The notes under the pieces were generated by a model. The model was not told the DNA's origin. It did no database searches and was given only the letters and a program-made list of their open reading frames with translations. From positions 6,678,501 through 6,742,500 of the forward strand of contig JASDFA010000008.1 of the NCBI GenBank assembly GCA_035772735.1: a stretch of 64,000 bases of DNA. Direction: 5' to 3'. Origin of the DNA: Datura wrightii. Its lineage: Eukaryota; Streptophyta; Magnoliopsida; Solanales; Solanaceae. Numbering within the stretch: position 1 is the first letter of the stretch; every line of letters starts with the position of its first letter. Of the stretch, positions 1 to 10,981 are shown in pieces. The translations under genes and the position numbers were made by a program.

Positions 1-1746
1 TCCAGTGGGCAGAGCCGTCCAAAACCTTGCCAGGGCTAAGGATGCTACTATGATATCGATATCAAACTCATGGGCCATTTGGGCCTGGGATAGCTCACAA
101 GAGAGGTCCTAATAACATAATAGTATCAACCTACGTTGGCGCATAGTTCTGGGGCATAGGGTGATCGACCCTTAGCCTGCCCAGTTCTAGACTCTTCTCC
201 CAAAACATGCAATGCTCTACACGCATATAATATGAAGCTCAACATCATCTATTGACGAAGCTCAATAATGGAATCATGCATAAAACTCAACATCGTATGA
301 AACGAAGCTCAACATTGTCATTTTACAAAGCTCAATAATGCAATCATGCATATAACTGATATCATATGAAAACGAAGCTAAATAATACATACATCTAAAT
401 TATGAATTCATGTATATGAGAAGCTTTATTTTGAAACATACCACAAGCTCAAATATAAGTGGGAGCATCTACTCCAAGATCATGTGGTAAGCTTACTTTA
501 GAGATACTACATCTTCATACTTGATATAAGGGCCTTGCCCAAATTTATCATGCTTGGATCTACTCAATTCATTTTTAAAACAACATCATAATCACGTGTA
601 GCCTTAGAAACATGCTTTTCATTATCAAATCTCATCATCATCACACATTCATCATCATTCTCTTCTTTCATGAACTTATCATACATGGGCATTTAAATTT
701 CATAATTTAGAAAACACAGTATTGATTGAAAATAATTTAAAATCTGCCTAAGCTTCATAATTCATTAATATAAACATAATCTAATCGTACCCACGTGTAG
801 AAATTGAAGAATCATGCAATTGGGTAAAACCCAACAACTTGATCAAATGAATTTCTCATACTTAGCTAGAGATTTTGTCATGGGTGGGGAAGGAAATACC
901 CGCTTATAACCCTACATACCTGAAATGGATGATTTTACTACTTCTCTAATTGCCCAAGATGAGATTCCAGTGGAAACCTTTAAAACTTGCTCTAAGTCCT
1001 AAACTTCAAACTCTCAAGTTTGCATGCATGTAATGAATTAACTTAGAATAGGTTTTCCCCTCCTTAAACCCACTAAAACGAGCCTTAAACGACGTAGTAT
1101 ATGCCTCTAGAACATATGAATGATGAAAATACCCTTACTGAAATCGCAAAAAAACTGCTAATTGGACCAAACAGCGGACTACCCAATGGGTCGTTGGAGG
1201 ATACCATGACCTGTGGTATCTGTCCATGTTGTGCACTGCCGGAGCCTTCTCTCAGAATCAAACCATGGATAGACAGGATGACTCATCCTTAGGTCTAACA
1301 GGTCATTTAATTGATCGTTGATTTCCCTCCTGAACCTTCTGAACTTCCCAGCAACGAGTCTCACCAAGACACATTGTTGGTTCCAATGGATCGTGGTATC
1401 CGTCTGTCGAGTCCACTAGAGATTTAGGTTCCCTTACGATGACTCACGACAACGAATCGTTGCATTTCATGACGGGTCATTTGATGACCCGTTATATTCA
1501 CCAAATCCTAAGTCCATCTCTTACCATGACAATGAATGATGACTCGTTGTTTCTTACAATGAGCCGTTCCATTAATCATCACTTCCATTGCCACCCGAAC
1601 ACCTGAATCCATGACTGCTAAAAATGGCTCGTGGTTTGCAACCACAAGTTGTTACTCCACTCGTCCTATGCTATTTTTCACCAGTTTCTACAGATTTTAG
1701 ATATAAACTCTAGGGTCTTATTCTTAGGCACCTCTGGGGTATTATA
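1..1746 (-). repeat. Tekay-like LTR fragment, left end outside window
   Basis: Sense is the minus strand. The plus-strand text follows the order seen in the better-bounded LTRs of this window: a gagccgtcc block near 12, a CTAGAC block near 186, a run of cata/tcat-rich sequence, an RY element (TGCATGCATG at 1021-1030), the AAACGACGTAGT block at 1087-1098, then a U3 full of cgactcgt/cgagtcgt words, ending in ctggggtattata at 1746. Intact copies end in gtattaca, so the terminus has one change. Only the left part, the end distal to U3, lies outside the window. There is no coding capacity; short open frames here are chance. Confidence 0.75.
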
Positions 1747-3314
1747 GGAAGCTCATAAGGGAGGTCCCAAATAATTTGAACATACCTATATTGAAATGTA
1801 GTTCTGAGGCGCAGGGTTAACTGACCCTTAGCCTACTCGGTGCTAGACGCTAATCCTAAAAACATGCATATGCTCTCCATCATTTTTCAATGAAGCTGAA
1901 CCATCATCTAGTGACGAAGCTGGATCATAACAATATGTATAAAATTCTAAAATCATAACATGAGGAATCTTGACTCAAACCATACCACAAGCTGAGAAGA
2001 GTGGGAGTCTAGACTCCAAAATTCATGTGGTAAGTTAATAACATAAAATTGAGATAAATCATGAATCATACTGGATCGTATGGGCTTGCCCAAACTTAAA
2101 TATACTTTAAATAGACTTGGATAGTCAAAAAAATGAATATAGACATGGGTAATTAGAAATTGTACATTTATCATATATATCACATCATGCTTGACAACAT
2201 ATGTCATAATCTCAACCTTTCATGAACTCTCATAATTGGGCATCATAATTTGTAAAACCTTCAAAACATGAATTATAATTTAGAACATTATAAAACATGC
2301 CCATGAATCATAATTCAACATTAGAAACATAAATAGAGTATACCCATGATAGATACTTAGAGAATTCACATGTTAGGTTAAAACCCCATAGATTCATCAA
2401 CTTAGAAATCACATAAAATTGAAGAGGGATTGGGCATGGGAGTGGATGGATACACCTATTTATAACCCTACATACCTGAAAAATTCTGATTACACAACCC
2501 TCTTGAAAGTCCAAAGGAAATTGAAGAGAAATTGGGGAAGTTCTTCAAGCTTGATCTCCAAGGAAGAGTTCTAATTTGCATGCATGGAATGATAAGACTT
2601 AGAATAGGTTTAACACCCTTAAAACCCTGCTAACTGATCTTAAAATAATGTAGTTTAGGACCTTAGGGCTTAGAAATTATGAAAATATTTTTTATGAATA
2701 GTTTGGACTTTTTGCACTTCCAGTGACAATGAGTGATACAACGGGTCGTTCTTTGATACCATGAATAGTGGTATATACTCGTTACTTCCTTCCTTCATTT
2801 CTTCATTTCTATGATCCAGTAATTATGACTTAATAGAACTGGTCGTTACTCTAGACGACGACCCATTACTGCCTCCTGTTACCTTGCTAGATTCTAACTT
2901 ATGCCTCCAACCATGATTGGTCAGGACGAGTTGTTATTAGTCCAAACGACTCATTGTTTCTAGACAGTGCCACCACTTCTCACCTTTTGGAAGTCCCCCC
3001 CCCCCCAATGGAAATCTACCACGGCTTGTTCCATACAACAAGTCGTTCCATGACTCGTGCTAGCAACCTTGACAAGGGCCACCCTCACAACAACTCCCTT
3101 ACCACGACCCGTTATATCAACCAAGGGGTCATCCTTAGACCTGTTACTCCGAAGTCTACTTCTATAGACCCTCACAATGAGTGCCTCCAATGGGTCATTA
3201 GACCCACCAACCAGCCATACCCTGAGTTGTTTTGAGAAGAAATCTCAGATTTTTCAGTTGATTTTCACTCCAAATCCCGAGTCAGGTCTTAGGCACTTTC
3301 GGGAACAGTTATAT
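1747..3314 (-). repeat. Second Tekay-like LTR fragment, head-to-tail with the first
   Basis: It begins abruptly inside the LTR: gaagctcataagggaggtcc at about 1747 matches agctcacaagagaggtcc at about 92 of the preceding fragment. It then repeats the same order, including the RY element at 2577-2587 and a degenerate form of the AAACGACGTAGT block near 2643. The U3 carries cgactcgt words and a C-run at 2997-3007, and ends near 3314 at a decayed gtattaca. The two copies are strongly diverged, so any duplication is old. It may come from unequal recombination between LTRs or from insertion of one fragment next to another. Confidence 0.65.
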
Positions 3315-3339
3315 TGACCCCACTTTAGACCACCACACG

Positions 3340-4394
3340 CGACACAGAGTATGACTATCAGGTGGATGTCGTGAAACAGATCAAGCAGATGGGCTTTGAT
3401 GATAGGCGGAGGAAGATTTAGTGGTTGTCCAATGTTATTGCTGAGGATAAAGAAGAAGCAGAATGGGTCACCAGCGGCAAGAGGCCACAAAGAATTCTCT
3501 GAATTTCATAAAGCCTGCTGGATGTTAGTGCGCCATCGATTGAGCCCGACAGTGAATGACAGTACCCTCAGTGTACACAGAGAAGCTGTGGTGGCATGTA
3601 TCATGTCAAGATACCCCATTAATATCCTGAGGGTCATTATGGAGGAGATCCGGGGTCGGGATATAGGATTGAGCACTACCATCCAATTCAAGAGTATCGT
3701 ATTTAGACTATCCAGATAGGTAGGTCAAGGTGTGTCATGATGAGAAGGACTTGATCGGGGATAGTGGATCACAAATATTAGCTTAATACGAGATAAAATG
3801 AACCCGGTAATCGGGGCACGACTTTCCACCGCAGTCCCGGTATCACGGATACTTGAGGGCGAGCAGGTGAATGCCCCCACCTCACAGGGGTAGAGAAAGA
3901 CACTAGTTACAGATGCCGGTCAATCAGAGGCAGCTCCTAGCACCTCCGTCGCACCACCTATGGGGCTTCCGAGCTAAACTCCAGTCGGGTTCATGCTAGT
4001 GCCTCAGGAATTTTTCTAGAAGTTACCTAAGAGACTGACCTTAGCAAAGAGGAAGGTACAATCTATGATGGAGAATATGAAGCCTTAGGTAAAGATTGAG
4101 ATTGAGATAGCTGCACAGGTCCTACACGTTACGCTATATAGGTTTGAGAGAAGATTCAATGAGTATATGGCCAAGAAAACTGACACGAGCAACCTCTGTG
4201 AGGAGTTGGAGGTTCGGAGCCAAGTGGATGAGCTTTCATCATGGCAGCCAGCAATTATACCATCCCCCACTCTTCCTGACCTCGACATTGGCATTGACGG
4301 GGAGCTTGATTTGGTGGCATATTGGGAGCCTACAGAAGCTGAGAGGGAGAAAGGGAAAAAAGGGTCTCTGAGGATGTTAAAGATGAGACCCTAA
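3340..4394 (+). pseudogene. Decayed 3' ORF of Tat/Athila-like element J (putative plant transposon protein type)
   Basis: Reading in several frames gives fragments that resemble the plant-specific putative transposon protein domain found in Tat/Athila-lineage elements. 3396-3719 carries a W...VRHRLSPT stretch followed by a block of the R-E-A-V-V-A-C-I-M type; element D has an aligned R-L-C-L-V-Y-G-L-M block in its ORF. 4167-4394 encodes a Glu/Lys-rich C-terminal part. At least three stops or frameshifts interrupt it. The function of the domain is unknown. It lies upstream of a long 3' UTR and a 3' LTR, the same position as the intact ORF of D. The family call rests on visual resemblance only. 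Confidence 0.5.
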
Positions 4395-6246
4395 AGAAGA
4401 AGAGAAAGAGAGAAAAGACAGAGAGCAAGCGGGCGAGATTGGAGAGCCAACAGACTCATGACGAGCATAGGTCGGAGCTGCTTGAGAGAGCAAGATGAGC
4501 AGAAGCGCCACCACTGCCCATGCAGAGCTTGCAGGTGGAAGGGACCCTTAGGGCGAGCCACATTCAACCCCAGTAATTTTGGAGGTCATAGAAGCAACCG
4601 CTACTAATGAGGGGTAGCCATTCCCCCTACTGATACCCCATTGAGTGTGTCAGCCACCCCCAGTGCCACGATTGCAGCGGAAATACCATCTCCGTAGGAT
4701 GACAAGAGCACTTAGTGCACCACAAGTATGTTACCTTCCTTCTTATTTATATTCTAATATTTGGGGATGAAGCATTCTTTTAAAAAAGGGAAGGGGTGTA
4801 CTTGTATTTTTGGAAATTTTTGGATTCATCCGAGGGTTTTTCTTGTCGTGTTTCTTTTCCCTCGAGCATGATATCTAGTAGAATCGGCATGCTTAGGATT
4901 TTATTTTTATGATTTTTGTTTAATTAGTATGTAGCTTAGGAGTACTCAGCCAATAAACTGCACTAGTTTTTGAAGTTATGAAAAATTGATCCTATTTAAA
5001 AAGTTTTTGATGGTTTGCTACGTACTTGTTGACTGCAAGCATGATTTCTGTGGATCTTTTTATGTCATTTATTGTATTAGAATGAGTAGTTCTTGTTATC
5101 CATGTATAAACCAAATAGATAGAATGAATGCAAGGCATGTACCATGAGTGAGTGAGGTCTAATACCTAGTTCAATACTGCGTAGAGGATCTAAAACTTGA
5201 CTGGTTGGTCTTTACATAGGTTTTAGGATGGTTGGTTAGGAAAGGATCGTAGGCCATTTTTGTTTAGCCCATTTTTAGCTTAAATGGCCCTACCAAAATA
5301 ATATGATTCCCTTGATCATGATTTTGAGCCTTAAATGAATCATTTTTCTTTGATTAACCAATTAACCGTATCCATTTTTTATAATGAACCCATTTTGGCC
5401 TTGGTCCCTCCTTGGACATTGTGAACATCAACATACGAAAAATGCCTAAGTTGAGGGTGGCTACAGTAGGGGTGCATAAATCTTGGGAAGGTAAAAAAGG
5501 GTTTAAAATGAGGTGTGGTGTGACAAAAGAAGAAAAAGAAAAAGAAAAATTGAAAAGAATATACAAAAAGAGAAAGATGAACGAAAATTTGTGAAAATAC
5601 ACCACACCTATACAATTGCATAAAAATGGTGAAAAGGGAGGAAAAAAGTTGAAAAGGCAAAAAGAGTGAAAAAGTGAAAAATGGAGCCACATGTATGTAG
5701 TGTCTAGGAGGGTTTAGTCACTAAAAAGATTCCATACCTACCATACCCAGCCTGAAAGCATACATTACAAGACGAATCAAGTCCTGTAGTGATTCTAGCC
5801 CAACCATCTGACAAGCTGAAGTAGAGATAATAAAAACAAGTCTACAGTATCCAACAAGCAGTATTTGGAACTTCTTTGTAAGAGTGAGAGTCTTACTTGA
5901 TCAGTCCCAAGTTTCATATTTTCCTATATTTATGAGTTAGGGACTTCATTTAATATGAGGGAACATGGTTTGTGTTTAATTGTACCAATTTTCTGTGTGA
6001 AAAGCATTGGTGATGACTTGACTATCTGTTAATAACTAGATAACATATCTTGAACCCTGTTTATCATGGTTTGTGGTTGCTTGATGTGCATATGCTGATT
6101 TGGTTTATAAAAAAAGGGTCAAAAGTTGTTTGAGTTTATGGTGCAAAATTTTGATTGATTGTTGGATGTAGTATCCTAGGTTTATTTTCTAGTTAAGCGT
6201 CGTTTTTAGTTTTTTGCTTTGTTTGCCTGAGGACATGCAAAAGTCT
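4395..6246 (+). other. 3' untranslated region of element J
   Basis: No coding signal. A tttggggatgaa string at 4762-4773 resembles the gggGACAGTGTT segment just after the ORF of D. A purine-rich run of gaaaaagaaaaag type at 5528-5690 matches the A/G-rich tract D carries at the same place before its 3' LTR. Small Lys-rich or Phe-rich open frames here are products of this biased composition. Confidence 0.5.
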
Positions 6247-6260
6247 TAAGTTGAGGGTGT
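6247..6260 (+). other. Polypurine tract of element J
   Basis: Purine-rich TTAAGTTGAGGGTGT-like sequence ends directly against the LTR start TGATGTGCTA. D has AAGTGTGGGGTAAG at the equivalent place. Confidence 0.6.
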
Positions 6261-7938
6261 TGATGTGCTATGATTTTACAATACTTTCGATGCTTAAAAT
6301 TGAGAAAATAGCATAGACTTAGGTATTTATATAGATATGAGTTACTTTTACTTTGTTTTCAGGGAAAATAGGTGTTGGAGCAAAAATGTGCAAAAGATGA
6401 ATAAAAGTGCAGAAAATCAGTCCATTACAAATCTAAGTACGAGCCGCGCCTTGATTGTATGAGTCGTAGTGAGACTCGTGGAAAAAATCAGAAAGCTATA
6501 ATAAGAGGAAGGAAAAGTACGACTCTCAGTACGAGCCATACAAAGATGGTATGAGTCGTAACAGTAGTCATGGAAATCTTCAGAGAAAATTGCACAAGGT
6601 AGTCTCTTGGTACGGGTGGAACCCACGGATCGTAACAACAACTTACGACTTGTACCATGAGCCATGGGGAGTTTCAATGATTCTAAAAGACTTGGCAAAA
6701 CTCTAGATGCAACAAGGAAGTATGAGTCCTAGGAGGAAGGTACGAGGCGTACCACAACACTCGTAGAAAACTTCAGAGGATGTCAAATTTCTTAGGGCCA
6801 AGCCACATATGGATTGTACGACTCATCGTACTACGGTACGAGTCGAACTAGCTTCCAACACTTAGACAGATCTGTAGTATCCTAGGGATGTACAAGAGGC
6901 AACTACGACCCGTACAATCCTGTTATGAGTCGTAGGATCAGTCGTGAGTCAAGCTGGCACTAGATATAAAAACAATTCTTGTTAGCTTAGGAAAAGGCTT
7001 ATGATGTCTATATAAATACCTTTTATGTTTTATTTTAGTAGGAAAGCAGCTAGAGAGAACGTAGAGATGTGTGAAAAGTTTTATTTGTAAATTATTATCA
7101 AGTTTTTGGGAACAATTCTTAGGATCAACAGTTGATTTCATCAATTGTTCTTGAGATTGTTCATTGATATTCAAAGTAGGTTTTCTTTCAATTATTATTG
7201 TAACTATTTAATTATGTGTTTGTCTATGAATGCTAAATATAATCTTACAATTATGAGAGGCTAAACCTCCGCAACTAGGGTTGTGGGAACCATGGTAGAT
7301 TAATGAATTAGAGTTACACAAAAGTGATTCAAAATCAATGCTAAACGCTTGTATTGTATTCTCTTCTTCTTTAAACATTTTTTGACGATGTACAATGTTA
7401 GCACTTGCCCGAATTCTTTACTTTCTTGAACCTAGAAAAGTAAAGATTAGGAAAAGATAATTATAACAAAGCCTTGATTTTTATGATCATTGTATGTCTT
7501 GAGTTGCAGTCTCAGGAAAGTTAATTTGAAAAATATTGACAACAGTTAGTTTGAAATCGCTCATGAGACCTGACCCGGTGAGTGAGTATAGTCATCCAAT
7601 AGGGACGAACCAGTCGTTTGGATGAATCCTAGTTATCAGTTGTGCAAGTAAGCATTGGGATTGATCACGTGTGTATACCTGAAGTAGTTATGAACCCATG
7701 GGGAACACTTATCCTTGTTTGCAAATCATGATAACAACCACAAATTACAAAAATATTTTAATATTTTTTTCTTTGATACCCCCCAATTTGGAGATAACTT
7801 ACCAACAAGTTTAAGTATAGGCATTAGTCTAGATCTTACTTTATTCCCTGTGGGTTCGACCGCAACCTCTTTGTTTGATTCTTTATTGACAATGTCTGCT
7901 TCATACTTTGCCAAGAAGTGTGAGTTTGAGCATTATCA
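6261..7938 (+). repeat. 3' LTR of element J (Tat/Athila-like)
   Basis: The LTR opens with TGATGTGC next to the polypurine tract and ends in gcattatca near 7938. The interval 6430-6950 is packed with cgagtcgta and acgactcgt words upstream of a TATA box at 7009-7018. Near the end, ccctgtgggttcgacc (7847-7862) is the counterpart of ctctgtgggatcgat in D, a landmark of this LTR group. No primer site follows, because this is the 3' copy; the right flank is minus-sense sequence of element F. Confidence 0.65.
7009..7018 (+). promoter_or_regulatory. TATA box of J LTR
   Basis: TATATAAATA lies about 750 bp into the LTR, directly downstream of the dense cgagtcgta word array. Transcription would start roughly 30 bp downstream. 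D has TATAAATA at the equivalent place. Confidence 0.55.
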
Positions 7939-8207
7939 CCCTTTAACTTATCATCTCTCTATAAGCTTAAAGTCATCATTCTAAGGCCATTGGATCCTTT
8001 CTTAAGACTAGGCTAACATTGCTAACTCTTGACTTCCCATTCGCCTCTAAAGCTATCACTGAAGGCTTTCATACTTATAACCATTTCATACCAAACACAG
8101 GGTAAATCTCATACTACTATGCTAAAAGAGATCTCATACCTTATACTGCATCTCCTAGCCTAACAACATGCAAGGATCAACATGAAAAGCTTACAACATG
8201 CTTGTGA

Positions 8208-9079
8208 CTATATCTGCAGTTGGCCGCCACCTGGACTAGATGATCCACCCTTCTGATATGGGCGAGCTGCCAGAGTTGCTGAAATGGTAGACTGAGTTCC
8301 CCCATGTCTAGTAGAAGGGAAATTCTTTACTCTATGACCCACCAAACCACACCCATAACAACCCTCTTTTCCATGCAAACACTTCTCAAGATGATTCTTT
8401 CCATAATTCCAGTAAGCTGGACAATTTGACGAGGTTACTGAAGGGGTGGCCGGGGCATGGCTTATCTTGTCACTCAATTTGACTAACAGGTAGTCTCTGA
8501 GTTTATGACCGGGCTTGCCACACCAGAAGCAAGCATCTGAACCCAACAAGAACTATCCTAGGTGGTTCTTCCCACATCCCTTGCAAGCTGGATATGTAAT
8601 CTTTCTTACCCTGGTCCTGCTCCCTTGAATCCTAGAGTCGAATGCTCTACCCCTTTACTCCCCTTCGGATCTAGGTAGTGGGATACTGAATGATAGAGGT
8701 GATGGAGCCAATGATCTCTGTTGAAGCTGTGACTGCTTCCCACCACATGACTCTCGTTGGTAAAACTCAAAGTTGCCAATTCTAGCTCTCTTGTCTCCCT
8801 TGCTCTTTCCTTAAACCTCCCACCCGCCTATGAACTGTGAATCCGAGATAGACTCTTTTTAGTGAAGTCTCGAACCCTAGTAGTTGTCGTCCCTCCAGTA
8901 GTGTTCACAGGTGCAATTACCTGCTGGTTAAGCTGAGTGGTCAAGGCCTGTACCAACACTCTGAAGGCAGCCCCGAGCTCTGCATCCATAACTTGCCCGC
9001 TAAAGGGGCTTACTGGAGTTGGTGGGGTTGGCTGATTGCCATCACTGATTTCCCTTTCTCTGGCTCCTCTGGGAGGCAT
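8208..9079 (-). pseudogene. gag remnant of Tekay-like element F
   Basis: The N-terminal piece (start codon at 9079, ending about 8828) opens MPPRGAREREIS with a Pro/Thr-rich stretch and a hydrophobic QALTTQLNQQV helix, as in gag of this chromovirus lineage. The C-terminal piece (8549-8208) carries two nucleocapsid zinc knuckles: CFWCGKPGHKLRDY, with the last Cys replaced by Tyr, and CYGCGLVGHRVKNF, with the last Cys replaced by Phe. Most of the central capsid domain is missing, so there is an internal deletion near 8550-8830. Protease, reverse transcriptase and integrase are absent to the left, where F abuts the LTR of J. Non-functional. Confidence 0.75.
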
Positions 9080-9263
9080 TCTCTATGAACGTGTATAGCA
9101 CGAGTTAGAAAAGTAAGAAGTTGGACTTTATTGCATGATATAGGACATGAAAGAAGGAAAGTTTCTAAAATTTTTCATAGCTTCTCCCTCAAAAGTGTGG
9201 CGTGTTTCACACCCATAAAAAAGACTACTTAACGCGGCTTTCAGACATCCTAGGACACTCTAA

Positions 9264-9283
9264 ACCTAATGCTCTAATATTAA
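9264..9283 (-). other. Primer-binding site of element F (initiator tRNA-Met type)
   Basis: The minus strand reads TTAATATTAGAGCATTAGGT, a decayed form of the TTGGTATCAGAGCC primer site. Three bases separate it from the LTR edge at 9287. Elements A and B have the same arrangement. Confidence 0.65.
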
Positions 9284-9286
9284 GTT

Positions 9287-9779
9287 TGTAATGGCCTGAG
9301 CATAGACCTCGGACTGTGACAAGGGACCTGGAACCACGATTGACTCCAAGCTAACCCATGGCATGACATGATTCTAATATAACCACAATAATTTAAGCAA
9401 AACTGAGTGGAGGCTAACTTAACATGACTAATCATTATGCAAAAAGATAAAGTCTGTTAAAACACGGACTCATAAGCTGATCTTTACCACATTGTTTGAA
9501 GTCTCTACTAATCAGATGAGTTGTTGGGACAAGTTCTCAGCTAACTCCAAAGTCTGAAATTGAAGCAAAACTAAAATAAAGAAGCATAACACCATACTCA
9601 GGAGAGAAGGACTCACCACTAGTGGCTGAGACTAATAGAGAACAACTAGTAACGAGGCTAGAGCTGGTAACATTAACCTATATCATGAAATGATATAGCA
9701 TAAAATTATGCGATCAGTACTTGGAATGTACTAGTATGTCGGTTGAGTAAAATATGCTAGTAATGTGGTAGTCTAAAAT
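9287..9779 (-). repeat. LTR of element F, first part
   Basis: Starts TGTAATGGCCTGAGCATAGA, a decayed form of the TGTCATGACCCGAG edge, three bases from the primer site. It contains a perfect 9-bp stem-loop at 9678-9698 and a second one at 9716-9732. It is cut at 9779 by solo LTR G and resumes at 14832. The two parts together make about 2.33 kb, the normal length for this LTR group. Confidence 0.75.
9678..9698 (-). other. Conserved LTR stem-loop (copy in F)
   Basis: Arms CTATATCAT and ATGATATAG pair perfectly around a GAA loop. The same hairpin recurs in every Tekay-like LTR here. Relative to the H copy, the third base pair is A-T instead of G-C, with both sides changed. Confidence 0.7.
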
Positions 9780-10981
9780 TGTAACACCTTGAATTTTTCT
9801 AAGATCAAATTCCATGCTTAAAGAAGGAATTCAGACAGGAAGTGGAAATTTTTGCACAAAATGAGTCGTGGGATGACTCTTTAAGTGATCCCACGAGTCA
9901 TGGTCAGACCCGTGAGAAGCAGTTAAGAAGTGTAATCTGGACCAGTGGCCACGGATGATTCAAAGAGTTGTTAGGTAACCCATGAATTGTTAGATCGGTT
10001 GTTGGGTGATGAGACAGTGGAGACCACAGAAGGAGGGACGAGTCGTTGTGGACCCGATGACTCATCAAGTTTCCTATGGGGAAGGAAGAGCAGAAAAAGG
10101 AAATTTAGCCAGTGCACTCCACGAGTTGGCCCTATAAGTCGTTGCCTACCCCACGACTCTTGGAGTGCCTCGTGGGGACTGGTAAGGGGATTTTTCCTGC
10201 ATTTTTCCAGGGGTGTTTTTTGTAAAATCCTATTTTTCTAACTCCTAAACTACGTCGTTTTGAGCATGGTATGGGATGTTTTAAGGGGGTAACTAGCCTA
10301 AACCCTCATTCTACATCAAATAACTCTCAAACCCTTCTTCCTCCTCTCTCTCAAGACTAAGGATTCTTCAAGGGATTATTCAAAGGCTTCAAGGTCAAGT
10401 TCAAGTGGGAAATTCTTCGAAGCAGGTATGCAGGTTTTTCAACAAGGATATTCTTCCATCCTTGTGCCCCAAAATGTTTTATCAAAAACCCAATTTCAAT
10501 TATGTTAGAAAAGCATGACCTAAGGTTTGATTGATGGGTGATTTCTTCTATGTCTTTTTGAATTCTAAAGCCCACTAGGATTATGAGCTAGTTGTGATTA
10601 TGAAACTATTTTAATATTTTGGATTATGTATTAGATGGTGAAAATGCATGGTTATAGACTTTTCTTCATAAGATGGCTTGAATGATGATTGAGATTTTAT
10701 TATTGTCTACTCAATTGAATCAATGACTCGTATCCATGTATAAAATATGTGAAGATTGTCAAAATTCCCTAATGATTAGAATATACTATTTGCTAATTAT
10801 GTTGAGATGACATTGTAGTATATGGGTTTAATCAACTGAAAGTAAAATATGTATTCTCATTATGTTTTCGATGGAACTGGTTGGGTATGAGGTGAATGTA
10901 TGAGAGTGGGCTAATTATTGCATCCTTCTTATGAATTGGAGTGAATTATGAAGTGGATCTTATGAAAAGAAAATCTATGCC
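9780..10981 (+). repeat. Solo LTR G, first part
   Basis: Sense is plus. It starts TGTAACACCTTG at 9780, inside F. The target-site duplication AAAAT is present on both sides (9775-9779 and 14827-14831). Its U3 carries many cgagtcgt/cgactcgt words at 9860-10180, then the AAACTACGTCGTTT block at 10247-10260. It is interrupted at 10981 by solo LTR H. No internal element sequence lies between its ends, so it is a solo LTR of about 2.67 kb once H is removed. Confidence 0.8.

Noticed and set aside
5354..5692. Phe/Ser-rich minus frame and Lys-rich plus frame
   Set aside because: Both come from the purine-rich tract in the 3' UTR of J; low complexity and no start context.
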